Shown in pieces: positions 56,339 to 64,000 of a stretch of DNA of 64,000 nucleotides. The first letter of the stretch is position 1. Each line of letters begins with the position of its first letter. The translations under genes and the position numbers were made by a program. The notes below the pieces were generated by a model. The model made no database searches, was not told where the DNA came from, and saw nothing but the letters and a program-made list of their open reading frames with translations. The stretch spans positions 1-64,000 of the forward strand of contig CAYXDC010000004.1 in the NCBI GenBank assembly GCA_964463505.1, written 5' to 3'. The DNA comes from JAJZSS01 sp964463505. GTDB lineage: Bacteria; Chloroflexota; Anaerolineae; Anaerolineales; UBA4823.

Positions 56339-57431
56339 AGATCATCATCAAACCAGTAAATGTGGCGATGCCGCGCCCGTTGCGCATCCACAGCTCTACA
56401 GGATGCTCGCGGATGTAGCCATGCCCGCCCAGGATCTGCACGGCGCGATCAGTGACCATCATCACCATATCGGCTGCGCCGCTAAAGGCCAAGTAAGCTG
56501 CCTGGCTGGCATCCTCTTTGGCAGTATCCATCTTCCAGGCGGCTTCCCACACCAGTAGGCGAATGGATTCGATTTCGGTTGCCATTTCCGCCAGCATGAA
56601 AGCAATGGCTTGCTTTTGGGCAACTTTCACACCGAAAACATCGCGGTCTTTGGCATATTCGCGGGCATAATCAAAGGCGGCGCGTGCCAGACCCACCGCG
56701 CTGGCAGCCATTGCCACGCGCGCCGAGTCGATCAGCGGGGAATAGGCATGCCCGTCTGGCCCGCCCAGGCGGTCTGCTTTGGGAACGCGAACGCCGTTCA
56801 GAGTAAGCTTGAATACAGGCAGGGCGCGTATCCCCATCAGCTTCTGGCGCTCGCCCAGCTTCACCCCTTCCGCTTTAGCGGAGACAATGAAAGCCTGCGT
56901 CTCATCTCCCAACCGAGCATAGACCAGCAGCCATTCAGCTTGATCGGCAAAGGGCACGTAGGCTTTTTCGCCAGTCAGGACGTAGACGTCGCCATCTTCG
57001 ACAGCCGTCGTTTTCAGCTCATAGGGATCATAATCAAACTGCGGCTCGATCCAGGCGGTGGAGTAGGGCTGCCATTCCGCTTCGCACAGAGGCGGCAGGA
57101 AGCGTTCCTTCTGCTCCGGGCTGCCTGCCAGCAGGATGGGCACGGCGAAGGAAGCAGGCAGCAGCACGCCCAGCGCCCCCGCCAAATCGCCATACACCAA
57201 CTCTTCGGCAGCCAGGGCGCCGGTGACGACGGAGTGCTCACCAAAGCCACCCAGGTCTTCGGGGATGGAAGCCTGCAGGTAGCCTAATTCCCAGCCCTTC
57301 TCGATCAGGGCAGGGGGTAGCTGGAATTCCTCATCCGCATCATGCGCCTTGGCGCGCAGATCGGTCAGCGCATAACGGCTGAGGGCGTCCACTAACATTT
57401 TTTGCTCTTCGCTAGGTTGGAATGAATACAT
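56337..57431 (-). CDS. Acyl-CoA dehydrogenase-like protein lacking the usual catalytic motif
   Basis: 364 residues from ATG 57431 with an AAAGGAGAG site. The fold is clear: MYSFQPSEEQKMLVDALSRY at the start, a middle beta domain, and C-terminal VQILGGHGYIREHPVELWMR. After that helix, the usual xxIYEGTxxIQ catalytic segment is replaced by NGRGIATFTGLMMI and the protein ends. It may use another base or be the non-catalytic partner of the adjacent dehydrogenase, as in heteromeric enzymes of steroid breakdown. It overlaps no gene but follows the metallo-hydrolase by 17 bp. Confidence 0.88.
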   Translation of the reverse strand: MYSFQPSEEQKMLVDALSRYALTDLRAKAHDADEEFQLPPALIEKGWELGYLQASIPEDLGGFGEHSVVTGALAAEELVYGDLAGALGVLLPASFAVPILLAGSPEQKERFLPPLCEAEWQPYSTAWIEPQFDYDPYELKTTAVEDGDVYVLTGEKAYVPFADQAEWLLVYARLGDETQAFIVSAKAEGVKLGERQKLMGIRALPVFKLTLNGVRVPKADRLGGPDGHAYSPLIDSARVAMAASAVGLARAAFDYAREYAKDRDVFGVKVAQKQAIAFMLAEMATEIESIRLLVWEAAWKMDTAKEDASQAAYLAFSGAADMVMMVTDRAVQILGGHGYIREHPVELWMRNGRGIATFTGLMMI

Positions 57432-57448
57432 ATGCTTCTCTCCTTTGA

Positions 57449-58525
57449 TCACTGAGTCTCAGTGAAAACTGACCTGTAGACAATCGGTACGGGTTCCGGG
57501 TTATTCTCCACTTCTGCCAGGTTATGGATTGCGAGCAACCCGCGCTGGTAGAGATATTCCACATGGGCTCCAGCTTCTTCAATCGCCAGTAAGACCGTGT
57601 ACCCACTTACATCATGGAAAAGAGCCTTGGAAACATCACTGACTGTGCCTGGTTGGACCAATATCTCCAGCACTTGCGCCAGGCGCTGCTGGTGCAGGGC
57701 TTTGATCTCAGCGATGCGCTGCCCCAGGTTATAGATCAGATCATGGTGCCCGCCCAGGGTCAGCGCGATATCCGGGGTAACCGTGCGTAAGGTTTCCAGT
57801 GATTTCAGGTAATGCTCCAGGCCGGTGGAAAGGGTGATCTGTTCAGGCGCCTGGTGTGGACTGAGGCCTTCCAGGACATGGTCGCCGGCAAACAGCACAT
57901 CATCCAAGCGGATGACCACATGCCCGGCGCAATGTCCGGGTACATGCAGCAAATGGAACGGACCCACCTGCATCCCGCCAGCTTCATAGGTGAAATCCAC
58001 TGGCACAGAGCGAAATAAGGCTTTATGGATGCGATAGACATCTAACAAGCTGGCGCGCCGTTCGGGGCTGACCCCGGCTTCGATGAAAAAGGCATCCAGC
58101 TTGCGCGTTGCCATCGCCAAACGCTCTTCGTAGTTGGTTAGGATGCGCTGGTCCAGCTCATGAATTCCAATTTTTGCTGAAGTGAGCTGGCGGATATGGC
58201 TGAGACCGCCGAAATGATCGATATGCCCATGGGTGATCAGGATGTGTGTGAGATCCTCAAGATGGGTGGGGATACCGGTGGCGACGCTGACTGCTGCCAG
58301 ACCCGCTTCCAGGTGAGCATTGGAATACCCAAAGCCAGAGCCACAATCGATCAGGACCCGCATTGGAGCGCCATCCGGCGCGCTGACCAGCACCAGGTAC
58401 GCATAACCCCAAAAACCAGGAAACAACTCCAGAGGTAGCTGGAAAATGCGCGCTCCGGATGCAGTGCTAAAGGTGCGCAGCGGCGGGTGGTCAGGGAGCA
58501 GGATGGGATCAAGCGGTTGGACCAT
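57449..58525 (-). CDS. MBL-fold metallo-hydrolase
   Basis: 358 residues from ATG 58525, which shares one base with the TGA of the TetR gene; a TTG one codon earlier is less likely. The metal-binding motif THGHIDHFGG lies near residue 105. Further metal ligands are in LHVPGHCAGH and LGGHHD. Family members hydrolyse thioesters, lactones or phosphodiesters. In this operon an acyl-CoA thioester is a reasonable guess. The C-terminal helical region may be a winged-helix-like extension, as in LACTB2-type proteins. Confidence 0.9.
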   Translation of the reverse strand: MVQPLDPILLPDHPPLRTFSTASGARIFQLPLELFPGFWGYAYLVLVSAPDGAPMRVLIDCGSGFGYSNAHLEAGLAAVSVATGIPTHLEDLTHILITHGHIDHFGGLSHIRQLTSAKIGIHELDQRILTNYEERLAMATRKLDAFFIEAGVSPERRASLLDVYRIHKALFRSVPVDFTYEAGGMQVGPFHLLHVPGHCAGHVVIRLDDVLFAGDHVLEGLSPHQAPEQITLSTGLEHYLKSLETLRTVTPDIALTLGGHHDLIYNLGQRIAEIKALHQQRLAQVLEILVQPGTVSDVSKALFHDVSGYTVLLAIEEAGAHVEYLYQRGLLAIHNLAEVENNPEPVPIVYRSVFTETQ

Positions 58526-59112
58526 CAATGCTTGCCTCGATCCAGAAATGGACGGGTCAACAAACCAGAGAGGATAAATCCGGCAAAATGTTCAGCAATC
58601 TGCACCGGGGACAGGGGACCGGCGGGGTTGTACCAGGTGATGGTCCAATTCATGGCGCCCATCAAAGCCATAACCGCCATAACCGGATCATTACATTCAA
58701 ACACGCCTTGAGCGCGTCCCTGGCGGATCAGCTCACGCCACAATTCTTCAAAACGCTGGCGGCGGGGAAGATGGCGGGCAGCATGCTCTGGATCCAGGCT
58801 GCGGTGTTCCAGGAGCAGCACTGACGCCAGCTCTTTGTGCTCCAAGATGGTGGTGAGGTAATCAGCAATTGCCAATAGCAGTTGCTGATCTGGCGGAAGG
58901 GGTTGGGCGAGAACTGTTTCCAGGCGCTGGATGAGCATATCCAGGGTCTTATCAAGCAGGAGAGCCAGAATCTCCTGCTTGCTGGCAACATGATGATAGA
59001 GGCTGCCCTTTTGTAAATTCACCGCTTCGGCGATATCTTGCATCGAAGCGGCGTGGTAACCCTTTTGGGAGATGATTTGTGCGGCGGCATTGAGGATTTC
59101 TTCGCGATTCAT
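58525..59112 (-). CDS. TetR-family repressor of the fatty-acid operon
   Basis: 195 residues from ATG 59112 with a GAGAGG site. The N-terminal helix-turn-helix (about 5-50) reads ISQKGYHAASMQDIAEAVN followed by KGSLYHHVASK. The C-terminal helical domain is of the type that binds acyl-CoA in FadR-like TetR proteins. It heads the string of beta-oxidation genes, with one base of overlap to the next. A near-palindrome over its own promoter suggests autoregulation and control of the operon by acyl-CoA. Confidence 0.92.
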   Translation of the reverse strand: MNREEILNAAAQIISQKGYHAASMQDIAEAVNLQKGSLYHHVASKQEILALLLDKTLDMLIQRLETVLAQPLPPDQQLLLAIADYLTTILEHKELASVLLLEHRSLDPEHAARHLPRRQRFEELWRELIRQGRAQGVFECNDPVMAVMALMGAMNWTITWYNPAGPLSPVQIAEHFAGFILSGLLTRPFLDRGKH

Positions 59113-59122
59113 ACACCTCTCC

Positions 59123-59140
59123 CTACCGAACGTTTGGTAG
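59123..59140. promoter_or_regulatory. TetR operator
   Basis: CTACCGAACGTTTGGTAG is an 18-bp near-perfect palindrome (16 of 18 bases symmetrical) lying 10 bp upstream of the repressor start and over the predicted transcription start. The ACCGAACG-like half-sites resemble those of TetR regulators of acyl-CoA metabolism. Confidence 0.75.
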
Positions 59141-59144
59141 ATTA

Positions 59145-59173
59145 AGCATATCATTTCTATCTAGGAAAGTCAA
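59145..59173 (-). promoter_or_regulatory. Promoter of the TetR-beta-oxidation operon
   Basis: On the minus strand TTGACT (59173-59168) and TATGCT (59150-59145) are separated by 17 bp. The predicted start near 59138 falls inside the palindrome, so a bound repressor would block the polymerase. Confidence 0.65.
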
Positions 59174-59373
59174 GTTAATTGGGTAAATTATCCATTGGAG
59201 CGTCCAGCAAGAAAAATACTCGCGCATAACAGATCAAAAATAAGATTGCTAATATGCCTCTCAATCTAGGAGCACAAGGAGCACAATAAACCCTACACCA
59301 AGGTCCGGTTTTGGAATACAATAACCTGTTGATTAAACAATGATCTAAGTCCTCAGAGCACAGGAACACAAAT

Positions 59374-60720
59374 TTGTTACCCTTTCGTCGTATCATCGAT
59401 ACCTGGTGGCCGCTGGCTGCCAGCTGGATCTTAATGGGCCTTGAAGGCCCTGCGCTAAGCGCGATCGTTGCCCGCCTGATTAATCCCGAAATCAACCTGG
59501 CAGCCTGGGGCGGAATTGTCTTTCCGCTGGCATTGATCGTCGAAGCGCCGATCATCATGCTTCTGGCTGCCTCCACTGCGCTGAGTAAGGACTGGAATTC
59601 CTACCAGAAAATATACAAATTCATGATGCTTACCGGAGCCAGCCTGACCGTCCTGCACCTGCTGGTGGCATTCACGCCCCTGTATTACACAGTCGTTGTG
59701 GGCATCCTGGGAGCGCCGGCTGAGATTGTGGAACCGGGGCGAATTGGCTTCCAAATTATGACCCCGTGGACGTGGAGCATCGCTTACCGGCGCTTCCACC
59801 ACGGCGTACTGATCCGCTTCAACCATTCTCGCGTGGTGGGCACTGGCACTCTGGTGCGTCTGGGTACCCTGGTGCTGATCCTGGGAATCGGTTACGTTCT
59901 GGGGAATATCCCAGGGATCGTGGTGGCAGCTACTGCAGTTGCAGTGGCAGTAACCCTGGAAGCAGCCTATATTGGCTGGGTGGTGCGGCCTGTGCTGCGT
60001 TTTGAGCTGCGCCCGGCCCCTACCTTACCCGAGGCGCTGACCTGGACAACTTTCTTTGCTTTCTATATACCTCTGGCACTGACCTCGTTGATCATGCTGA
60101 TCGTCAACCCGATTGGCTCAGCAGCCATCAGCCGTATGAATCTGGCGATCGAGTCGCTGGCAGTCTGGCCGGTGGTCACCGGACTGGTATTTATCCTGCG
60201 CAGCCTGGGTGTGGCCTTGAACGAAGTGATGGTTGCCTTGCTGGAAGAACAGGGCTCTTATCCAGGTTTGCGGCGTTTTGCAGTCTGGTTGGGCTTTCTG
60301 ACCAGCCTGGCGCTGTTTATCCTGGCAGCCACTCCCCTTTCAGAGTTGTGGTTCCAGAAGATCTCGGCGCTCAGCGTCCCCCTGGCTGAGATGGCGCGTA
60401 TTGCAATATACCTGGCGATTCCCCTGCCGGCGATGAGCGTCTCGCAAAGTTACTTCCAGGGAGTGATCCTGCACTCACGCCGCACGCAGGGAATCACCGA
60501 ATCGGTGGTGGTGTACCTGCTGGTAAGCACAGTGCTGCTCATCGCCGGGGTTGCCTGGAACCAGGTAGCCGGGCTGTATGTGGGCATCCTGGCGATGGAT
60601 GCCAGCATGATCGCCCAGACGCTATGGCTATGGTGGCGCAGCCGGTCATGGCGGGCGGTGTTGCAGGAGCGTGACCAACCACAGGTTGGACCTGGCATCC
60701 CGCGATCTGCGAGCTTATAG
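59374..60720 (+). CDS. MOP/MATE-like polytopic membrane protein
   Basis: 448 residues with about twelve membrane spans and no large soluble domain, the size and pattern of MOP-superfamily flippases and MATE exporters. The segment GPALSAIVARLINPEINLAA near the start resembles such carriers and the ANKH-like group; exact placement is uncertain. The start is TTG 59374 with an AGGA site about 10 bp upstream; the first ATG would remove the first membrane span. The preceding 219 bp hold no gene I can support. Confidence 0.7.
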   Translation: MLPFRRIIDTWWPLAASWILMGLEGPALSAIVARLINPEINLAAWGGIVFPLALIVEAPIIMLLAASTALSKDWNSYQKIYKFMMLTGASLTVLHLLVAFTPLYYTVVVGILGAPAEIVEPGRIGFQIMTPWTWSIAYRRFHHGVLIRFNHSRVVGTGTLVRLGTLVLILGIGYVLGNIPGIVVAATAVAVAVTLEAAYIGWVVRPVLRFELRPAPTLPEALTWTTFFAFYIPLALTSLIMLIVNPIGSAAISRMNLAIESLAVWPVVTGLVFILRSLGVALNEVMVALLEEQGSYPGLRRFAVWLGFLTSLALFILAATPLSELWFQKISALSVPLAEMARIAIYLAIPLPAMSVSQSYFQGVILHSRRTQGITESVVVYLLVSTVLLIAGVAWNQVAGLYVGILAMDASMIAQTLWLWWRSRSWRAVLQERDQPQVGPGIPRSASL

Positions 60721-60767
60721 GTTGTTTATCTACACGCAACCATTAATGTGCTACCTTGTGAGCTAGC

Positions 60768-61391
60768 ATGCCAATCGACTCTGATCTGCTCGCGTTCCTC
60801 TTTCAAGGCGCTGCATTGGGTCTGGCTGCCGCAGCTACCCCCGGCCCTTTATTAGCCTTCCTGGTCACACAGACCCTGGAGGGCGGTTGGCGGCGCGGCA
60901 TGCCAATTGCTCTGGCGCCCCTGCTGAGCGACCTTATCCTCGTACCTGTGATCCTGTTGCTGCTCAAGCAGCTGGACCCACGGGCACTGCGCGTCCTCGG
61001 GCTGGCGGGTGGAGTCTTTATACTATACACCGCCTGGAGCTTGTGGAAGGGCCGGCGCAGTGGTCAAGCCGAGGCTCTTCTGGAACCACAGCCGGGATTG
61101 AGCCTGCGCCGTGCAGTAGTGATCAATTTTCTCAGTCCTGGTCCGTATGCGTACTGGTCCACCGTCAATGGTCCGCTGGTGATGCACGCCTGGGGCATCT
61201 CCATCGGGCACGCAGCCGGATTTGTTATCAGCTTTTATGCACTATTTGTGGGGACCATGCTGGCCATGGTGTTGGCGCTGCATTTTGCGCGCCAAAAGGC
61301 TCCCCGGCTTGTCAGCGGTCTGATGCTGGCAGGCATCGTGATCCTGGCGTTGTTTGGATTGCTGTTAATCTATAACGGGCTCTTCCCATAA
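60768..61391 (+). CDS. LysE-family exporter
   Basis: 207 residues with six membrane spans, the size of LysE/RhtB exporters. The N-terminal GAALGLAAAATPGPLLAFLV contains the conserved PGP motif, and the middle has VVINFLSPGPYAYW. These proteins export amino acids or related compounds. It starts 47 bp after the flippase-like gene. No good ribosome site is visible. Confidence 0.88.
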   Translation: MPIDSDLLAFLFQGAALGLAAAATPGPLLAFLVTQTLEGGWRRGMPIALAPLLSDLILVPVILLLLKQLDPRALRVLGLAGGVFILYTAWSLWKGRRSGQAEALLEPQPGLSLRRAVVINFLSPGPYAYWSTVNGPLVMHAWGISIGHAAGFVISFYALFVGTMLAMVLALHFARQKAPRLVSGLMLAGIVILALFGLLLIYNGLFP

Positions 61392-61544
61392 CAGACAAAC
61401 CGAAATCGTTGATCCCTTGTCATCCCAAATCAATGGGTGTGATGGTGAGCAATAGTTCTCACCGCGGACCAAAGCTCTGAACTGCTCGCTAACCAACCAA
61501 GGGCGGATGTTCAGTATAATAAGCAAGTATTCAGGAGCTAACAC

Positions 61545-63617
61545 TTGGAATTTCCCCCACTGGACCTACCCAAAATTGCGCGCCTGGCCATGCTCTCACG
61601 TGTCCTGGACGAGTTGGAAGTACAGCAGCTCACACCCCAGGGTAAGGTGAAGTACCAATTCTCTGCCGGTGGACATGAGCTGGCTCAAATTTTGCTGGCT
61701 CAAGCCCTGGACCATCCTCACGACGCGGCCGGTGTTTACTATCGCTCGCGCCCCCTCCTGCTGGCCTGCGGGTTAACCCCCTATGAAGCTTTAGCAGGTG
61801 GCATGGCGCGCCTGGGCAGCCCCAGTCACGGTCGCGATGTGGGCGTGATGTTCAACCTCCCGGCGCGGGACGGCTTGGAGACCTTGCGCCCAGGCCCCAC
61901 CATCTTGCCCACTTCCGGCAATGTGGGCGCGCAGTACACCCCGGCTGCCGGTTGGGCGCAGGCGATCCGTTATCAAGAGCAGGTACTGGGTGAGGCAGAC
62001 TGGAGCGGAGCGCTCGCAGTGGCGTGCGGCGGGGATGGCAGCGTGGCTGCCAATGGTTTCTGGGCGGCGCTCAACATCGCCACCACCCTGCAGCTGCCGA
62101 TGCTGTTTTTCATTGAAGATAACGGCTTCGGGTTATCGGTGCCAGCGCACATGCAGACGCCGGGCGGCAATATTGCCACCAATTTACGCGCATACGGCGG
62201 CCTGAAGGTGCTGGAAGGCGACGGTGGGGAACTCCATACAGCCTGGGGACTGATTCAGGATGCGGTCACGCACATCCGGCATGGGCTGGGCCCTTGCTTG
62301 CTGCGCATGGCGGTGCCGCGCCTGAGCGGGCATACTTTTATCGATGACCAGAGCTATAAACCAGCCGAAACCCTGGCTGAGGATGCCGAATGCGATCCAA
62401 TTGACCGCTTGAGCCAGGTCTGGCTGCAGGCTGGTTATACCCTGGAGGCATGGACTGGCTTACAGACTGAAGTGCACACAGAGCTGCAGCAAGCGCTGCA
62501 AGAGGCTGAAGCCAGTGCAGAGCCTGATCCACCACACATCACCAGCCACTTATTCTTTCAAGGCCAGGCGCCCATGCAAGGTGGCCTGCGCCCGGAAGGC
62601 GTGCAGGTTGCTCTGGCTTCCGTTGAGCGAGAGCAGCGCGGCCCGCGCCTGAATTTTGTAGATGCTGTGCGCCGCACATTAGAATCAGAGATGGCGCTAA
62701 ATTCACGCCTGCTGGTGTTTGGTGAAGATGTGGGCGTCAAAGGCGGCGTGCACGGCGCGACTCTGGACATGCAGGCGCATTTTGGCGCCCAGCGAGTATT
62801 TGACACCTCGCTATCTGAGGATGGTATTATTGGGCGAGCAGCCGGGATGGCGCTGGCTGGTTTGCTACCTGTTCCAGAGATCCAGTTTCGCAAATACGCT
62901 GATCCTGCCCATGAGCAGCTCAGCGACCTGGGCACCCTGCGCTGGCGCACTGCGAATCGATTTGCCGCGCCGCTGGTGGTACGTATTCCGGTCGGGTACG
63001 GCAAAAAGACCGGCGATCCCTGGCACAGCGTGACCGGAGAAGCTGTGTTTGCCCATCTACCCGGCTGGCGGATTGCTTTTCCCAGTAATGCCGCTGATGC
63101 AGCCGGGCTGCTGCGCACGGCGCTGCGCGGCGATGACCCAACCTTTTTCCTGGAGCACCGCGCCTTGTTGGATACTGCGGATGGGCGCGCCACCTACCCC
63201 GGCGACGAGTACTGCCTGCCGTTTGGTAAAGCAGCTGTACTGGCAAAAGGAAACCGGGCAACCCTGATCACCTGGGGAGCCATGCTGGCTCCAGCGCTGA
63301 GCGCGGCAAAAACGTACGCCGGGCAAGTCGAAGTCATCGACCTGCGCACAATCGTGCCCTGGGATGTGGAACGAGTTTTGGAAAGCGTGCGTGCGACGGG
63401 CAAGGCGTTAGTGGTCCACGAAGATACATGCACGGCAGGCTTTGCCGGCGAGATCACGGCAGAGATTATGAGCCAGGCATTTACCGATCTGGATGCACCC
63501 GTGCAGCGCCTGTGCATGCCGGATATCCCCGTGCCCTATAATGTAACGGCGATGACCGCATTCTTACCAGGAATAGAAAGCATCCGTCACAAGCTGGAAG
63601 AGCTGTTGAATTATTAA
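61545..63617 (+). CDS. Fused E1 alpha-beta subunits of a branched-chain/2-oxoacid dehydrogenase
   Basis: 690 residues. The E1-alpha half (about 1-330) has the thiamine-diphosphate motif GGDGSVAANGFWAALN followed by EDNGFG. The E1-beta half (about 365-690) has GEDVGVKGGVHGATLDM, ISEDGIIG-like SLSEDGIIGRAAGMALAG and WHSVTGEA. Together they would decarboxylate a branched-chain or other 2-oxoacid and acylate the lipoyl E2. E1 alpha and beta are usually separate genes, and no E2 or E3 gene is in the window. The start is TTG 61545 behind AGGAGC; a TATAAT lies at 61515. Confidence 0.92.
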   Translation: MEFPPLDLPKIARLAMLSRVLDELEVQQLTPQGKVKYQFSAGGHELAQILLAQALDHPHDAAGVYYRSRPLLLACGLTPYEALAGGMARLGSPSHGRDVGVMFNLPARDGLETLRPGPTILPTSGNVGAQYTPAAGWAQAIRYQEQVLGEADWSGALAVACGGDGSVAANGFWAALNIATTLQLPMLFFIEDNGFGLSVPAHMQTPGGNIATNLRAYGGLKVLEGDGGELHTAWGLIQDAVTHIRHGLGPCLLRMAVPRLSGHTFIDDQSYKPAETLAEDAECDPIDRLSQVWLQAGYTLEAWTGLQTEVHTELQQALQEAEASAEPDPPHITSHLFFQGQAPMQGGLRPEGVQVALASVEREQRGPRLNFVDAVRRTLESEMALNSRLLVFGEDVGVKGGVHGATLDMQAHFGAQRVFDTSLSEDGIIGRAAGMALAGLLPVPEIQFRKYADPAHEQLSDLGTLRWRTANRFAAPLVVRIPVGYGKKTGDPWHSVTGEAVFAHLPGWRIAFPSNAADAAGLLRTALRGDDPTFFLEHRALLDTADGRATYPGDEYCLPFGKAAVLAKGNRATLITWGAMLAPALSAAKTYAGQVEVIDLRTIVPWDVERVLESVRATGKALVVHEDTCTAGFAGEITAEIMSQAFTDLDAPVQRLCMPDIPVPYNVTAMTAFLPGIESIRHKLEELLNY

Positions 63618-63675
63618 CCACAGTTCTACACTCGCAAACTGCAGCAGTTCGGCAGCTTTGGCGACAAGGATTTAA

Positions 63676-63715
63676 TAAAAAAGCAGAGAAGGCTGTACAC
63701 CTTCCCTGCTTTTTC
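63676..63715. terminator. Bidirectional rho-independent terminator
   Basis: An 11-bp stem with one mismatch (AGCAGAGAAGG with CCTTCCCTGCT) and a 7-base loop is flanked by A-rich and T-rich stretches, between the converging E1 gene and the last minus-strand gene. Confidence 0.85.
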
Positions 63716-63733
63716 TGTTATAGCTTTGAAAGC

Positions 63734-64000
63734 CTAGTAGATCGGTTGATAAATGTCTACCGACAGGCTTCCAGTGTTATTATCCGGATAGGTATCGTAG
63801 ATTTCTAAGCCGATCGCTGATCCTGTGCCAGTGTAATCAATCTGGTAAGTGTGCAATGCGTTATACGCACCCCAAGCGACATTTACGCCATCCACCCACA
63901 GATCTAACAGACCAGTATCTCCCGTTGTTTCATCCTCGTAACCGGGGACCAGGTCAGTCCATGTAACCCCATCCAGGGTGGCATATTGCGCATCGAACTG
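63734..64000 (-). CDS. C-terminal end of a probable extracellular protein (cut by window edge)
   Basis: The minus-strand frame is open from base 64000 to a TAG at 63734-63736, giving the last 88 residues. It is rich in Thr, Gly, Asp and aromatic residues, with alternating beta-strand patterns such as LLDLWVDGVNV and GLEIYDTYPDNN, and ends SLSVDIYQPIY. This suggests a secreted beta-sandwich domain. The rest of the gene lies outside the window and no family is recognised. Confidence 0.7.
   Translation of the reverse strand, partial: QFDAQYATLDGVTWTDLVPGYEDETTGDTGLLDLWVDGVNVAWGAYNALHTYQIDYTGTGSAIGLEIYDTYPDNNTGSLSVDIYQPIY

Noticed and set aside
56610..57287. A 225-codon plus-strand frame opposite an acyl-CoA dehydrogenase
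   Set aside because: It is fully antisense to a clear gene, with no motif and no ribosome site.
59155..59373. Search for a tRNA or small RNA in the gap between the TetR and flippase-like genes
   Set aside because: No cloverleaf, terminator or conserved element could be drawn, apart from the TetR promoter at its left edge.

Overview
The window looks like a piece of a draft chromosome from the phylum Chloroflexota, probably class Anaerolineae. This is an inference from gene content: very GAF-rich sensor proteins, Thr/Pro-rich tails and linkers on secreted proteins, a mixed amino-acid and fatty-acid catabolic repertoire, and a single rpsF-ssb-rpsR ribosomal operon. A run of exactly 100 N (36114-36213) shows that it is a scaffold. 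No rRNA, tRNA, CRISPR array or intact transposase gene was seen.

1-16159 (+): a tightly packed signalling operon. Four membrane-anchored GAF sensors with different input regions (the first cut by the window edge) share one C-terminal layout and carry no kinase or other recognisable output domain. They are followed by an orphan ParA/Soj-type ATPase, a 1669-residue soluble hybrid histidine kinase with a PAS-like domain and about six GAF domains, and a threonine-synthase-like PLP enzyme fused to a response-regulator receiver. This is the best candidate for an undescribed system: a sensor cluster that may be positioned by ParA and may feed a phospho-regulated metabolic enzyme. A DMT-family transporter follows (16201-17154).

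17167-19598 (-): a receiver/histidine-kinase hybrid and an OmpR-type regulator. 19789-25002 (+): ornithine aminotransferase, alanine dehydrogenase-like protein, CoA-transferase and pyruvate kinase, suggesting amino-acid fermentation around pyruvate. 25146-27485 (+): a methyltransferase-like protein with a degenerate catalytic motif. 27625-31616 (-): a class A penicillin-binding protein and a MaoC hydratase. 31734-34802 (+): a six-hairpin glycosidase-like protein and two tandem cyclic-di-AMP receptor-like proteins. 34857-35963 (-): AMMECR1 and a flavin reductase. 35964-36392 holds the assembly gap, flanked on both sides by the same 55-bp sequence, and the rpsF leader.

36393-38986 (+): rpsF, ssb, rpsR and a parvulin-type foldase. 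39089-47182 (-): moaC, a moaD-moaE fusion, a threonine-synthase-like gene, fabF, rnc and smc in one close string. 47279-48217 (-): ADP-ribosylglycohydrolase. 48419-59112 (-): a probable fatty-acid degradation regulon, read from a TetR repressor through a metallo-hydrolase, two acyl-CoA dehydrogenases, an esterase-like lipoprotein, a CBS-domain membrane protein, a FadN-type bifunctional enzyme, a thiolase and an SCP2 protein, ending at a strong terminator. 59374-63617 (+): a MOP-like flippase, a LysE exporter and a fused E1 alpha/beta 2-oxoacid dehydrogenase. The last 267 bases hold the 3' end of a gene for a probable extracellular protein on the minus strand.
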